Source: Lachnospiraceae bacterium | Lineage (GTDB): Bacteria; Bacillota; Clostridia; Lachnospirales; Lachnospiraceae | Assembly: GCA_017525525.1 (NCBI GenBank) | Contig: JAFXSQ010000034.1 | Span: 1-36,347, forward strand | Direction: 5' to 3' | Length of the DNA: 36,347 nt | In this document: positions 16,169-24,123 of the stretch, piece after piece | How the letters are laid out: every line of letters begins with the position of its first letter | How positions within the stretch are numbered: the stretch's first letter is position 1 | Position numbers and translations under genes: made by a program | Notes under the pieces: generated by a model | The model's input: only the letters and a program-made list of their open reading frames with translations | The model's database searches: none | What the model was told of the DNA's origin: nothing

Positions 16169-17421
16169 TTATTCTGATCATCCTGCTTCTAATCCTGTCG
16201 GCCTTCTTTTCCTCGGCCGAAACAGCCCTTACCTCCGTAAGCCCCATCAAGCTTCGAGCGCTTGCGGACGAGGGTTCAAAAAGCGCAGCCAAGGTCTTAA
16301 AGGTCTCGGAGAACAAGGCCAAGCTTTTGTCTACCATATTAGTCGGAAACAATGTGGTAAACATCGCCGCCTCCGCTCTCACCACCACCTACTGCACCGA
16401 GAAGTTCGGCAGCATATACTTAGGCGCCGCAACCGGAATACTCACACTGCTGGTGCTGATTTTCGGCGAGATAACCCCCAAGACACTGGCAACCTACTAT
16501 GCCACGGGCATGTCACGATTTTTCGTGTATCCCATCTCCTGGCTTATGATAGCACTTACCCCGGTCATATGGATCTTGAACCTGATTACCGGAGTAATCT
16601 TCAGACTGTGCGGCATCCCTAAGGATGGCGCAAAGGAAACGGTTACCGAGTCCGAGTTGCTTACCATGGTCAATGTCAGCCACGAGGAAGGCGTGCTTGA
16701 GTCCGAAGAGAAATTTATGATTTCAAATGTGGTCGACTTCGGCGACGCGCTCTCAAAGGAGATTATGATTCCGAGGACCGACATGGTCTGTGCCTCAATC
16801 GACACACCATACAACGAGTTGGTCAAGATATTCATCGAGGAAACATTTTCAAGAATACCGATATACGAGGACACCAAGGAAAACATAGTCGGCATACTTT
16901 ACATGAAGGACCTTTTCTTTCTGCGGGAAACCGAAGGAATCAAGGGCTTCGACATCAAAAAGATTATGCGCAGCCCGCTCTTCGTGTACGAGTACCAAAA
17001 GTCAGCCGAGATTTTCTCCGAGATGAAGGAGTCCTCGGTAACCATGGCGGTCGTTTTGGATGAGTACGGAGCCGCTTCGGGCCTCATAACTATGGAAGAC
17101 TTAATCGAAGAGATTGTCGGCGAGATTAGAGACGAGTATGACGAGGACGAGGCTCAACTCATAGTCGATATGGGCGGCAACAAATACGACGTGGATGCGT
17201 CAGTCAAGCTCGACGACATCAACGATGCCCTCTCGTTAAAGCTTACATCGGATAATTACGACTCGCTGGCCGGATATATGATAGAGCTTTTAGACAAGCT
17301 TCCCGAGGAAGGCGACGAGGCGGATACCGACGAGCTTCACCTTAAGGTAACCAAGGTCGAGCGAAACCGCGTGGAAAGAATAGAGCTTACGAAAAAAGAA
17401 ACACAGGCAGAGGAGACTTGA
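16165..17421 (+). CDS. CNNM / CorC-type membrane protein with CBS pair
   Basis: The 418-residue protein has an N-terminal CNNM domain: ILLLILSAFFSSAETALTSV with SPIKLRALADEGS, two further hydrophobic segments, and a GNNVVNIAASA motif. Two CBS domains follow, about 205-325 (MIPRTDMVCASIDTPYNEL, FSRIPIYEDTKENIVGILYMKDL, VLDEYGAASGLITMEDLIEEIVG). A C-terminal CorC_HlyC transporter-associated domain closes it. The family is linked to Mg2+/Co2+ efflux or sensing at the membrane. It overlaps the DUF1836 stop. A hairpin terminator overlaps the last codons. Confidence 0.92.
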   Translation: MIILIILLLILSAFFSSAETALTSVSPIKLRALADEGSKSAAKVLKVSENKAKLLSTILVGNNVVNIAASALTTTYCTEKFGSIYLGAATGILTLLVLIFGEITPKTLATYYATGMSRFFVYPISWLMIALTPVIWILNLITGVIFRLCGIPKDGAKETVTESELLTMVNVSHEEGVLESEEKFMISNVVDFGDALSKEIMIPRTDMVCASIDTPYNELVKIFIEETFSRIPIYEDTKENIVGILYMKDLFFLRETEGIKGFDIKKIMRSPLFVYEYQKSAEIFSEMKESSVTMAVVLDEYGAASGLITMEDLIEEIVGEIRDEYDEDEAQLIVDMGGNKYDVDASVKLDDINDALSLKLTSDNYDSLAGYMIELLDKLPEEGDEADTDELHLKVTKVERNRVERIELTKKETQAEET

Positions 17422-17441
17422 TACGTCTCCCCTGCCTGTTA
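17403..17441 (+). terminator. Terminator of the DUF1836 / CNNM operon
   Basis: ACAGGCAG-GGAGAC at 17403-17417 and GTCTCC-CTGCCTGT at 17425-17439 pair with one mismatch. The 5' arm lies within the final codons of the CNNM gene. Confidence 0.8.
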
Positions 17442-17442
17442 T

Positions 17443-17577
17443 TATGCGCACGTCCGCGCAATGTAATTTGTCACTTCGTGACACGCGGACGGCGCTGCGT
17501 GTAGGGTGCGACTTCGTCTTCCCTACACGATTATTTATGCACGTCCGCGCAATGAATTCTGTCACTTCGTGACACGC
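17443..17577 (-). repeat. Family A repeat, copy 4 plus a partial copy
   Basis: Read on the minus strand, a full copy has GTGTAGGG / CCCTACAC around GACGAAGTC and GTCCGCGT / GCGCGGAC around GTCAC-GAA-GTGAC. It is preceded on that strand by a partial copy with only the second hairpin (17539-17577). The direct repetition of CATTGCGCGGACGTG on both sides of the full copy mirrors the direct repeat around the ogg copy. The partial copy ends at the tautomerase stop codon. Confidence 0.85.
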
Positions 17578-17918
17578 TAAAAGTTTCTTCCGTTGTAGCC
17601 CCAGTCGGGGGTAGTTCTGTACTCAACATACACATGGTTTGAAGGTATGTCGAGCTCCGCTTTAAGAACCTCACATATCTTTCCGGTCATCTTGTCGAAG
17701 GCCGACGAATTGCCGGAGCCTAAAATATCAACCGATACGTAAGCGCCCTTGTCAAGCTTCTCTCCTGCAAAGTACAGGCTGCAGTTTTCCTCAAAGCCTA
17801 TCATCACATAAGCTTCCGGCTTGCCGATAATCGAAGCGGCCTTGCCAAACTCTGATTTAATCTTCTCCTTCTGCTCCTCGCTTACGGGAACAGTAACCTT
17901 AGAATTGATAAATGGCAT
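17577..17918 (-). CDS. MIF-like tautomerase
   Basis: The 113-residue protein starts MPFINSKV, so processing of Met exposes the catalytic Pro. It follows the macrophage migration inhibitory factor pattern: a helix with KPEAYVMIGF, a second beta-alpha unit, and a closing VYVEYRTTPDWGYNGRNF like the NVGWNNSTF end of MIF. Keto-enol tautomerisation is expected; the physiological substrate is unknown. AGGGAGGTAAAAGGG precedes the ATG. A family A repeat abuts its stop codon. Confidence 0.85.
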   Translation of the reverse strand: MPFINSKVTVPVSEEQKEKIKSEFGKAASIIGKPEAYVMIGFEENCSLYFAGEKLDKGAYVSVDILGSGNSSAFDKMTGKICEVLKAELDIPSNHVYVEYRTTPDWGYNGRNF

Positions 17919-17955
17919 CCCTTTTACCTCCCTGAATGATAATTAAAGCTATCGA

Positions 17956-18306
17956 CTACTTATCCTTCTTTACAACCTTCGAGAACTCAAGCGCCTTACC
18001 GATATCACCGTCAACCTTGAGCTTTCCTAAGGTAAATGCAGCTACCGCATCAAGATCACCATCGATAAGCTTTACAAAGTTATCAGCCTTCATGGTTATC
18101 GCGCACTGACGGTCATTGTATTCATACGGCTCAACCGAAGTCTTGCCGTCCTTAACCTCCACGTAGAACACACCGCCGTTGTCCCCGGTCAAGTTGATCT
18201 GTACAGCCATAAAGCCAACTCCGGATACATCCGTCTGAGCAGCTATACCTCTTACCTTTGCGAGTATCTCGTCAAATGTCAAACTCTTCTCTGCCTTCTT
18301 AGCCAT
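17956..18306 (-). CDS. SCP2 sterol-transfer-like domain protein
   Basis: The 116-residue product is a stand-alone SCP2 domain: a first helix (LTFDEILAKVRGIAAQ), beta strands with GVFYVEVKDGKTSVEP, a CAITMKADNFVKLIDGDLDAVAAFTLGKLKVDGDIGKALEF segment typical of the family, and a basic tail. It should bind a hydrophobic ligand; in bacteria the partner is usually not known. The frame is open for 94 more codons upstream, but AGGGAGGAAAATGTG and the family N-terminus fix the start at 18306. It ends 37 bp before the tautomerase gene, so the two are likely co-transcribed. Confidence 0.85.
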   Translation of the reverse strand: MAKKAEKSLTFDEILAKVRGIAAQTDVSGVGFMAVQINLTGDNGGVFYVEVKDGKTSVEPYEYNDRQCAITMKADNFVKLIDGDLDAVAAFTLGKLKVDGDIGKALEFSKVVKKDK

Positions 18307-18459
18307 CACATTTTCCTCCCTTGTATCACATTTATGTGTATATTTCTTTGATACATATTTCAAAATTATAACACATATACAATTCAGTGACAATGGGTAG
18401 ACTGTGTATAAGAAAAGTGCCTGAAAAGTGTAATGTAAGTATACGGCAAGAAACAAACA

Positions 18460-18642
18460 GCTAACAAAACGAATTATAAAGCGATAGATGTTAGCCGTCG
18501 CCACCATTATAAATACGCTAATTATTGGATAAGCTAATATAACCGGCAGTTTTCCGACGTTTGTTAGCCGCACGGACCGCAAACACACGTATAATCACAT
18601 CATTCAGCTAACATTTCCGGTGTTTTTCCAGCGTTTGTTAGC
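18460..18642. repeat. Three-unit inverted-end tandem repeat, 73/74-bp period
   Basis: Three 36-bp units at 18460-18495, 18533-18568 and 18607-18642 begin GCTAA(C/T) and end GTTAGC, spaced 73 and 74 bp start to start. Units 2 and 3 are similar; unit 1 fits better in reverse complement. The DNA between units is only weakly similar. Geometry and the GCTA-x-C...G-x-TAGC ends match the array at 4253-4437. It fills the middle of a 509-bp intergenic region between the SCP2 and cyclase genes; the rest of that region shows no ORF. Confidence 0.7.
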
Positions 18643-18815
18643 TGCACAGATATACAAGCATAAGAAAAGCTTACAAAAGGCCGACAGGATTACAGAATAT
18701 CCTATATAAAGGGTATCAGAGAAGAATAGAATATGGTAAAATGTAGCGACTGCAAAAGAATGCAAGGTTACGAAGTAAACATGCCGTAAGATATTTATGC
18801 AAGGAGGTTAATCCG

Positions 18816-19436
18816 ATGAAGATATACGACATTTCACAGGAGGTTTTTAATTGCGCTGTTTTCCCGGGGGATCCGCAGCCCGAGCGTATAGTTATGATGA
18901 AGAAGAGCGACGGCGAGATATGCAACCTAACGGGGATTAAGATGTGCGCGCACAACGGGACGCATGTTGACGCACCTTATCACTTTATCGATGAAGGCAA
19001 GAAGATAGACGAGGTTGCTCTGTACCGCTTCGTCGGCAGTGCTTATGTCGCAGAGCACGTCGGGGATCTGACTGCCGATGATGCAAGAAATATCTTAAGC
19101 AAAGCCAGAAACGCATCGGCAGAATCCGCTTTGCCAGTCTCTACCTCGGATGCGTATAAGAGGATTCTTGTCAAGGGCAAGGCAACCGTGACCGAGGGCG
19201 CTGCCCAAGTCTTTGCAGATGAAGGAATACTTCTTTTCGGAAATGAGTCGCAGACCGTTGGTCCCGAAGATGCGCCGGCAGCGGTTCACCATATAATGCT
19301 CGGGAAAGAGATAGTTTTGCTTGAGGGAATAAGACTTGACGATATACGTGAGGGAATATATCTGTTAAATGCGGCGCCCATCAACCTCGGCGGCGCAGAT
19401 GGCGCTCCGTGCAGGGCGATATTGATAGAACTGTAG
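18816..19436 (+). CDS. Cyclase-family (kynurenine formamidase-like) hydrolase
   Basis: The 206-residue protein starts with MKIYDISQEV and has the metal-binding motif HNGTHVDAPYH at 46-56 (H-x-GTH-x-DxPxH), which marks the cyclase/kynurenine-formamidase superfamily. A closing APINLGGADGAPCRAILIEL segment also fits. Members hydrolyse amide or ester bonds of aryl formamides and similar substrates with a metal ion; the substrate here is unknown. AAGGAGGTTAATCCG is a near-ideal ribosome site. No kynurenine pathway gene is nearby, so formamidase function is not implied. Confidence 0.88.
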   Translation: MKIYDISQEVFNCAVFPGDPQPERIVMMKKSDGEICNLTGIKMCAHNGTHVDAPYHFIDEGKKIDEVALYRFVGSAYVAEHVGDLTADDARNILSKARNASAESALPVSTSDAYKRILVKGKATVTEGAAQVFADEGILLFGNESQTVGPEDAPAAVHHIMLGKEIVLLEGIRLDDIREGIYLLNAAPINLGGADGAPCRAILIEL

Positions 19437-19477
19437 GTTGGAAAAAACCGGTTTATCGAAAATGTAGATTTGGTGCC

Positions 19478-20608
19478 ATGAAAAAACTGTCGCTTTACTG
19501 GAAGCTTGTGATTGTCATAGCCATACTTACAGCAGCGCTGAACCTGATAGCAATAAGCGCTGCGTTTTGTGATGCTTACACCGACACGCTGTACTCTGTT
19601 ATATCAGACGTAGGCGGCAGGATTACGGATTTCTTCCCTTTCATACTCGGCGAGCTTCTGATGTATCTTTCCGCCTTTGCATTGGTCGCAGCGGTTATTC
19701 TTGCTCTTCTGCTGATCCCGCTTCATAAAAAAGAGAGATTCAAAAAAGCGACGGTTCATTTCCTGAAGGGGCTTTTGATGTATGTAGTCATCATACTTTT
19801 CATCTATACCGTGAACTGGAGCATACCCTTCAGAGGCCGACTGCTCGGTGGCGGATACGAAACCACGGTTGATTGCGACGCGGTTCATCTTCGCGCATTA
19901 AGAGAATACCTGATTCTCAAGCTCAACGAGGAGGCAAAGCTCGTTCCCCGCAATGACGCCGGCACCGTGATCTGGCCTGACAACGAGACAGTCCGTGAAG
20001 AGATAAGCATATCCATGCACAGACTTTCATACAGATACCCACGGCTTTCGGGCTATTACCCCAAGCTTAAAGCAGCATGGTGCTCCGAGGTTCTCGACTA
20101 CATGTTCATAGCCGGCTACACCTATCCCTACACCATGGAGCTTACCTGGAACAGGTACATAGACAGATTCGATTATCCTTCGCTTTTTGCGCATGAGGCC
20201 TCGCACCATCAAGGCTACTATAAGGAAAATGAAGCGAATTACTTAAGCTTTCTTGCCTGCACGACAAGTGAGGATCCGACGCTTCGGTACTCGGGGTACT
20301 ATGATGCTTACTACTATGTAAACAAAGCCTATGCTTCTTATGTAAATAATCTCGACGAAGAGACGAAAAACAGTTATGAGAGCATAAAGCTTTCGGATAC
20401 GGTGCTTCGCGACAAGGCCGAAAGCTTAGCTGCGGCTCAGGCAGAATTTGACGAGCGAGCCGGAGCCTTTGACTTCCTTAAAAGCGCAGCTGAGCAGACA
20501 GCGGACGTAGGCTGGGAAACCCAGGGCGAGGTCCTCGGCAGCAACAGCTACGACGGAGTTGTCCCATTGCTGCTCGAACACTTCAAGGGAACTCTATATG
20601 AACAGTAA
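19478..20608 (+). CDS. DUF3810 membrane protein with HExxH motif
   Basis: The 376-residue product has three hydrophobic segments within its first 115 residues (about 7-30, 55-80, 95-115), then a long extracytoplasmic part. That part carries HEASHHQGYYKENEAN near 239-254, an HExxH zinc site with a downstream Glu in the gluzincin arrangement, as in DUF3810 proteins. A membrane-anchored peptidase is likely but unproven. Start 19478 is preferred because it gives a proper charged-hydrophobic N-terminus, though the ribosome site is weak. It follows the cyclase gene by 41 bp and could be in the same transcript. Confidence 0.78.
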   Translation: MKKLSLYWKLVIVIAILTAALNLIAISAAFCDAYTDTLYSVISDVGGRITDFFPFILGELLMYLSAFALVAAVILALLLIPLHKKERFKKATVHFLKGLLMYVVIILFIYTVNWSIPFRGRLLGGGYETTVDCDAVHLRALREYLILKLNEEAKLVPRNDAGTVIWPDNETVREEISISMHRLSYRYPRLSGYYPKLKAAWCSEVLDYMFIAGYTYPYTMELTWNRYIDRFDYPSLFAHEASHHQGYYKENEANYLSFLACTTSEDPTLRYSGYYDAYYYVNKAYASYVNNLDEETKNSYESIKLSDTVLRDKAESLAAAQAEFDERAGAFDFLKSAAEQTADVGWETQGEVLGSNSYDGVVPLLLEHFKGTLYEQ

Positions 20609-20671
20609 ATAAACACTCAGTCCGGAAAGTAATGCAGCAGTTCAATCAGGCAGGTAATACACGTGCGCGCC

Positions 20672-20712
20672 AAAGAGATGGAAAACCGAAAAAAGTTTTT
20701 CATCTCTTTTTA
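20672..20712 (+). terminator. Terminator after the DUF3810 gene
   Basis: AAAGAGATGGAAAA at 20672-20685 pairs with TTTTTCATCTCTTT around CCGAAAAAAG and is followed by TTTATTTT. The remainder of 20713-20886 is the promoter region of the ClpX-like gene; TTGACT at 20789 is a possible -35 without a convincing -10. Confidence 0.8.
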
Positions 20713-20886
20713 TTTTGCTGCAATATCCACCTCCTATCCGGGGATTGAATAGTTGCGCAAGGATAAAAACTGCGCTCAAATACCGCTGTTGACTTTAAAC
20801 ACAGCTTGATTTCGTACATGATGATTTTATATATATGCATCAGGCATTATCTTATGTCTGAACATCAAAGAAAGAGGTGGCGCATT

Positions 20887-22023
20887 ATGAATTCAAACCC
20901 CAAGACAACAGATTTTAACGAGACAGGCAAGACCGCTGAGACACGCGAGAAGCTCTTCTATGAGCCGGGTTACATCCCCTATGAGCATTCGCGGAAGGCC
21001 CCAAATGTCCCTAAGCCGATCCCAAAGACATATTCGCCAAGGCCCCGTGCGAAGCTGACACAGCCAAATTCCTCCTCCAAGGCTTCCGTCAAGCCTTCAC
21101 CGGAGACGGCGGAGGTTGACCTTAACAACCCCGCTTCAATCTACAAATATTTGCTTAAGAACGTGTACAAACAGGAGGAGTACTGCAAGGATGCAGCGAT
21201 GCTTCTCTATAACCACTTAAGAGGGATAACGTCGAGAGCCTTCGTATGCGGTCCCTCCGGCAGTGGAAAGACCTACGTTATGGAGTGCCTAAAGAAGCTC
21301 TGGCCGCGAATTGTCGTTGTCAACGCCGCAAAGCTTTCGAAGGAGGGCTGGAGCGGAGGAAACAAGGTCACAGATTTCCTCCAGAGAGTAGACGCCGAGA
21401 ACCAGGATTACATAATCGTCTTTGACGAATTTGACAAATGCGCAAAGCCCCAGCATTCATCGGGCGGTGATAACGTGTCATCCACAATTCAAAGCGAGTT
21501 TTTAAAGCTTGTTGAGGGCGAGATAGTCCGTATCAAGCAGGACAAAACCGAGCAGGTATTTGATACCTCGAAGATGTCCTTTGTGTTCTGCGGTTCATTT
21601 GCTGAGAAGGCAAAAGAAATAGCTGAGAAGGAGAGTGAGCGCAGCTTCGGTTTTACCTCCTCCGCAGCAAAGCATGTTGAAGCCTTCGACAGAAAACTTA
21701 ATCTCGACGACCTGATAGACTTCGGGGTAATTCCGGAGCTTGTCTCCAGAAGCACTATGATAAGCAATGTACGCCCCCTCACCAAGGAGGATTACGAGTA
21801 TCTGATAAGCGATCACCCCGGTTCTCCCATAAAGCAGCTCAGTGAGACATACGGTATAGAGCTTAAGGTATCCAAGAAAAAGTGCAAGGAAATTGCAGAG
21901 GAAGCCTTCCGTTCGGGGCTCGGAGTAAGGAACGCAACCTCACAGATCAGAAGGATGATTGATGAGAACGTATTTGCTTCGTTCGAACAGAGCGGGGATT
22001 TACCTGAGGTTCTGGAGCTATAG
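20887..22023 (+). CDS. ClpX-like AAA+ ATPase without zinc-binding domain
   Basis: The 378-residue protein aligns with the ClpX AAA+ core. Walker A GPSGSGKT lies at 122-129, Walker B IIVFDEFDK near 176-184, and DDLIDFGVIPELVSRS (about 274-289) matches the ClpX segment with its arginine finger. The N-terminal zinc-binding domain is absent, replaced by about 80 Pro/Lys/Ser-rich residues. Pore loop 1, GYVG in ClpX, is GWSG (154-157). The ClpP-docking loop IGF is FGF (254-256). It may therefore be an unfoldase with its own substrates, perhaps still able to bind ClpP. The start 20887 follows AGAGGTGG. A 113-residue gene follows at 17 bp. Confidence 0.8.
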   Translation: MNSNPKTTDFNETGKTAETREKLFYEPGYIPYEHSRKAPNVPKPIPKTYSPRPRAKLTQPNSSSKASVKPSPETAEVDLNNPASIYKYLLKNVYKQEEYCKDAAMLLYNHLRGITSRAFVCGPSGSGKTYVMECLKKLWPRIVVVNAAKLSKEGWSGGNKVTDFLQRVDAENQDYIIVFDEFDKCAKPQHSSGGDNVSSTIQSEFLKLVEGEIVRIKQDKTEQVFDTSKMSFVFCGSFAEKAKEIAEKESERSFGFTSSAAKHVEAFDRKLNLDDLIDFGVIPELVSRSTMISNVRPLTKEDYEYLISDHPGSPIKQLSETYGIELKVSKKKCKEIAEEAFRSGLGVRNATSQIRRMIDENVFASFEQSGDLPEVLEL

Positions 22024-22040
22024 GAAAGGCCGGTGATAAT

Positions 22041-22382
22041 ATGCATTTTGAGATAACCTACAAGAATGAGATGGTGGACGAGGTTCGCCTCGTCCCCGAC
22101 CCCGAGGACAATCCAGACTACTTATACAATCTTTCAAATAAGCTTCGCGTAGTCAACCCCGCAATCCAGTTTCGCGAGGATGCAATGGCCGGTAAGTTCA
22201 AAGATCAGACCGACCCGGAATACGAGGTGATGCTGAAAAGAATCAAGTACATATGTGAGCTTTTCTTCAAGGATGGGAAGTACGACCAGAACATATTCAT
22301 GCTGGCAAACCTTATGATGGAGCATATCCTCAAAACAGACACCAGCTTCATAGAGTTGTACAAAGATAAGAAAAATGCCTGA
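22041..22382 (+). CDS. Small partner protein of the ClpX paralogue, unknown
   Basis: The 113-residue protein is acidic and mostly helical (MLKRIKYICELFF, YDQNIFMLANLMMEHILK). No family is recognised. It starts 17 bp after the ClpX-like gene, behind GGAAAGG, and is followed by a strong terminator, so the two make a two-gene operon. Size, charge and position fit an adaptor or substrate-delivery factor for the ATPase; this is inference. Confidence 0.7.
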   Translation: MHFEITYKNEMVDEVRLVPDPEDNPDYLYNLSNKLRVVNPAIQFREDAMAGKFKDQTDPEYEVMLKRIKYICELFFKDGKYDQNIFMLANLMMEHILKTDTSFIELYKDKKNA

Positions 22383-22385
22383 TAA

Positions 22386-22425
22386 AAAGGCTGTCGCAGT
22401 TTAAAAACCTGCGGCAGCTTTTTTT
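22386..22425 (+). terminator. Terminator of the ClpX-like operon
   Basis: GCTGTCGCAG at 22390-22399 and CTGCGGCAGC at 22409-22418 pair, with one G-T pair, and are followed by TTTTTTT. The convergent zinc-ribbon gene ends 16 bp further. Confidence 0.88.
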
Positions 22426-22440
22426 GTATCCATGCGCCAA

Positions 22441-22683
22441 CTATTGCATACGATTCAGATCACACTGCGGGCTTTTATAATCTATGATTACTTTCTGACA
22501 GCCGCGGCAATGAAACGCCATAACCGCCGATCCTCTTGAAAAAGATAACCCCGACAGAACAACAGCTCCTTCTGACGCAGCCGCTCTCTTAACATTTCTT
22601 TCGAGACCTTTCTTCCAAGCCAGCTCCATGGCACTCTGAATCATGCCAATCTCCATTTCGTTATTGCAATACGGGCATTTCAT
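22441..22683 (-). CDS. Zinc-ribbon protein (DUF6487-like)
   Basis: The 80-residue protein starts MKCPYCNNEMEIG (C-x2-C) and has a second pair in FHCRGCQKVIIDY (C-x2-C) near 58-66, forming a likely four-cysteine zinc ribbon. The layout, with a hydrophobic middle strand and IIDYKS end, resembles small PF20097-type proteins common in Lachnospiraceae. Function is unknown. AGGAGGTTAGACGAGC precedes the ATG. The gene starts 36 bp beyond the trailer end of the CRISPR array, on the strand from which the array is probably transcribed, so read-through from the array could reach it. Confidence 0.75.
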   Translation of the reverse strand: MKCPYCNNEMEIGMIQSAMELAWKKGLERNVKRAAASEGAVVLSGLSFSRGSAVMAFHCRGCQKVIIDYKSPQCDLNRMQ

Positions 22684-22718
22684 GCTCGTCTAACCTCCTC
22701 TTTTGTACAGATGAAGTG

Positions 22719-23207
22719 GTGTCAACGCCCTGCTTCGGGCGGCGTCCTTTTCTACAAGACCAATATATTTCTCACAGAAAGAGAGACAGAAGATGTGTCA
22801 ATGCCCTATCTCGGGCGGCGTCCTTTTCTACCGGGTATCCGGTATTTGCCTCAAAAAATACAGTTTACAGTGTCAATGCCCTATCTCGGGCGGCGTCCTT
22901 TTCTACACTATGGCAAACGCATTTCAGGAGAAAACACTTAAGGAGTGTCAATGCCCTGTTTCGGGCGGCGTCCTTTTCTACAGGAAGGAGTTACAGAACA
23001 ATCATGTGTCTCTCGTATTGTGTCAATGCCCTATCTCGGGCGGCGTCCTTTTCTACATCCGGATAATATATAAAGGAGGTAGAATATGAGAATTGTGTCA
23101 ATGCCCTATCTCGGGCGGCGTCCTTTTCTACTGAGCTGGGAGAACCTCGAAATGGGTACACCGCGAGAGTGTGTCAATGCCCTATCTCGGGCGGCGTCCT
23201 TTTCTAC
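22719..23207 (-). CRISPR. CRISPR array, 7 repeats and 6 spacers, no cas genes nearby
   Basis: Seven 37-bp repeats start at 22719, 22795, 22870, 22945, 23020, 23095 and 23171. Spacers are 38-39 bp and all different. On the minus strand the repeat begins GTAGAAAAGGACGCC, has a GCCC/GGGC stem, and ends ATTGACAC. That end resembles the ATTGAAAC tag of type I and type III repeats. Five repeats are identical. The 22795 end is close to consensus, but the repeat at 22719 has four changes and the one at 22945 has two, all but one in the hairpin loop. The degenerate repeat at the left end and an AT-rich region at the right end both indicate transcription on the minus strand. No cas gene is in the window. 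Type III is a guess from repeat form and length. Confidence 0.95.
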
Positions 23208-23400
23208 CCTCGACTTCGGGAACCCTTGATTTATAAGGCTTCGCGAGGTCATTTTTGCGGATGTATTTTGCAAAAATATCAAAATCATATTATGTGCACA
23301 TGAATATGATAGTTTTTTGAAAACTACCAAGTTATCCACACTAAATGTTACAAAATCGTTACATTCACAAAGAGGCAGAATCCAACGCAAAAGGAATACT
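23208..23400 (-). promoter_or_regulatory. Probable CRISPR leader
   Basis: This ORF-free stretch adjoins the least degenerate end of the array and becomes AT-rich from about 23245. It includes an inverted repeat ATTTTTGC / GCAAAAAT (around 23250-23278) and a CCTCG / CGAGG pair next to the first repeat. Position and base composition fit a leader with the promoter for the array. No exact promoter could be fixed. Confidence 0.55.
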
Positions 23401-23467
23401 TCATTATTTTAGCATAACACTACAATCCTGTCCATACAATACCATCACTCTACTCAGGTCACGCCTC

Positions 23468-24100
23468 TTATTTTGTTCCGAATATCCTGTCTCCGGCATC
23501 ACCAAGTCCCGGGCAGATATATGCTGCATCATTGAGGCCGCGGTCGAGCTGTCCCACATATATCTCCACATCCGGATGCGTTTCTGCAAGCTTCTTCAAG
23601 CCCTCGGGAGCTGCAATTATAGCCATGAACTTTATCTTCCTTCCGCCGTGTTCTTTGATCTGATTGATTGCATCAACTGCCGAACCGCCGGTTGCAAGCA
23701 TCGGATCGGTCACGATTATCATCCTTTCCTCAATGGGCTGAGGCAGCTTACAGAAATACTCCATCGGCTTGTGAGTTTCCTCGTCCCTGTATATGCCTAT
23801 ATGTCCTACCTTTGCAGTGGGAGAAAGCGAAAGAATTCCTCCGACCATACCGAGCCCGGCCCTTAAAATCGGAACTATGGCAAGCTTTCTGCCCGTGATC
23901 ATCGGCGTCATGCAGGTCTCTATCGGCGTTTCAATCTCCACATCCTCAAGCGGAAGATCCCTTAAGGCCTCGTAACCCATCAGCATGGCTATCTCTTCAA
24001 CAAGCTTTCTGAATTCATTTGTCCCCGTATTCTTGTCTCTGAGTATCGATATCTTGTGCTTTACAAGCGGATGCTCAATAATCTTTACATTGCTGTACAT
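23468..24100 (-). CDS. upp: Uracil phosphoribosyltransferase
   Basis: The 210-residue protein has the complete Upp signature: [12 protein letters not shown] near the start, [12 protein letters not shown], the PRPP-binding loop [12 protein letters not shown] at 130-141, and the uracil-binding end [17 protein letters not shown]. It makes UMP from uracil and PRPP. CAGGAGGGTAAAAA precedes the ATG. It reads alone; no uracil permease is adjacent. Confidence 0.98.
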   Translation of the reverse strand: MYSNVKIIEHPLVKHKISILRDKNTGTNEFRKLVEEIAMLMGYEALRDLPLEDVEIETPIETCMTPMITGRKLAIVPILRAGLGMVGGILSLSPTAKVGHIGIYRDEETHKPMEYFCKLPQPIEERMIIVTDPMLATGGSAVDAINQIKEHGGRKIKFMAIIAAPEGLKKLAETHPDVEIYVGQLDRGLNDAAYICPGLGDAGDRIFGTK

Positions 24101-24123
24101 TTTTTACCCTCCTGAATGTATTT

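Noticed and set aside
18460-18642. Possible degenerate CRISPR array (36-bp units, 37-38-bp gaps)
   Set aside because: Unit identity is too low and one unit fits better in the reverse direction. Kept as a repeat with unexplained geometry.
22711-23089. Open frames across the CRISPR region, with repeated Gly/Arg/Phe-rich units
   Set aside because: They arise from translation of the regular repeats in three frames; there is no ribosome site or family match.
22719-23207. TTGACA within each CRISPR repeat as a promoter -35
   Set aside because: No matching -10 at 16-18 bp was found in the spacers examined.
23345-23866. A 173-codon frame on the plus strand
   Set aside because: It is antisense to upp, which is complete and certain.
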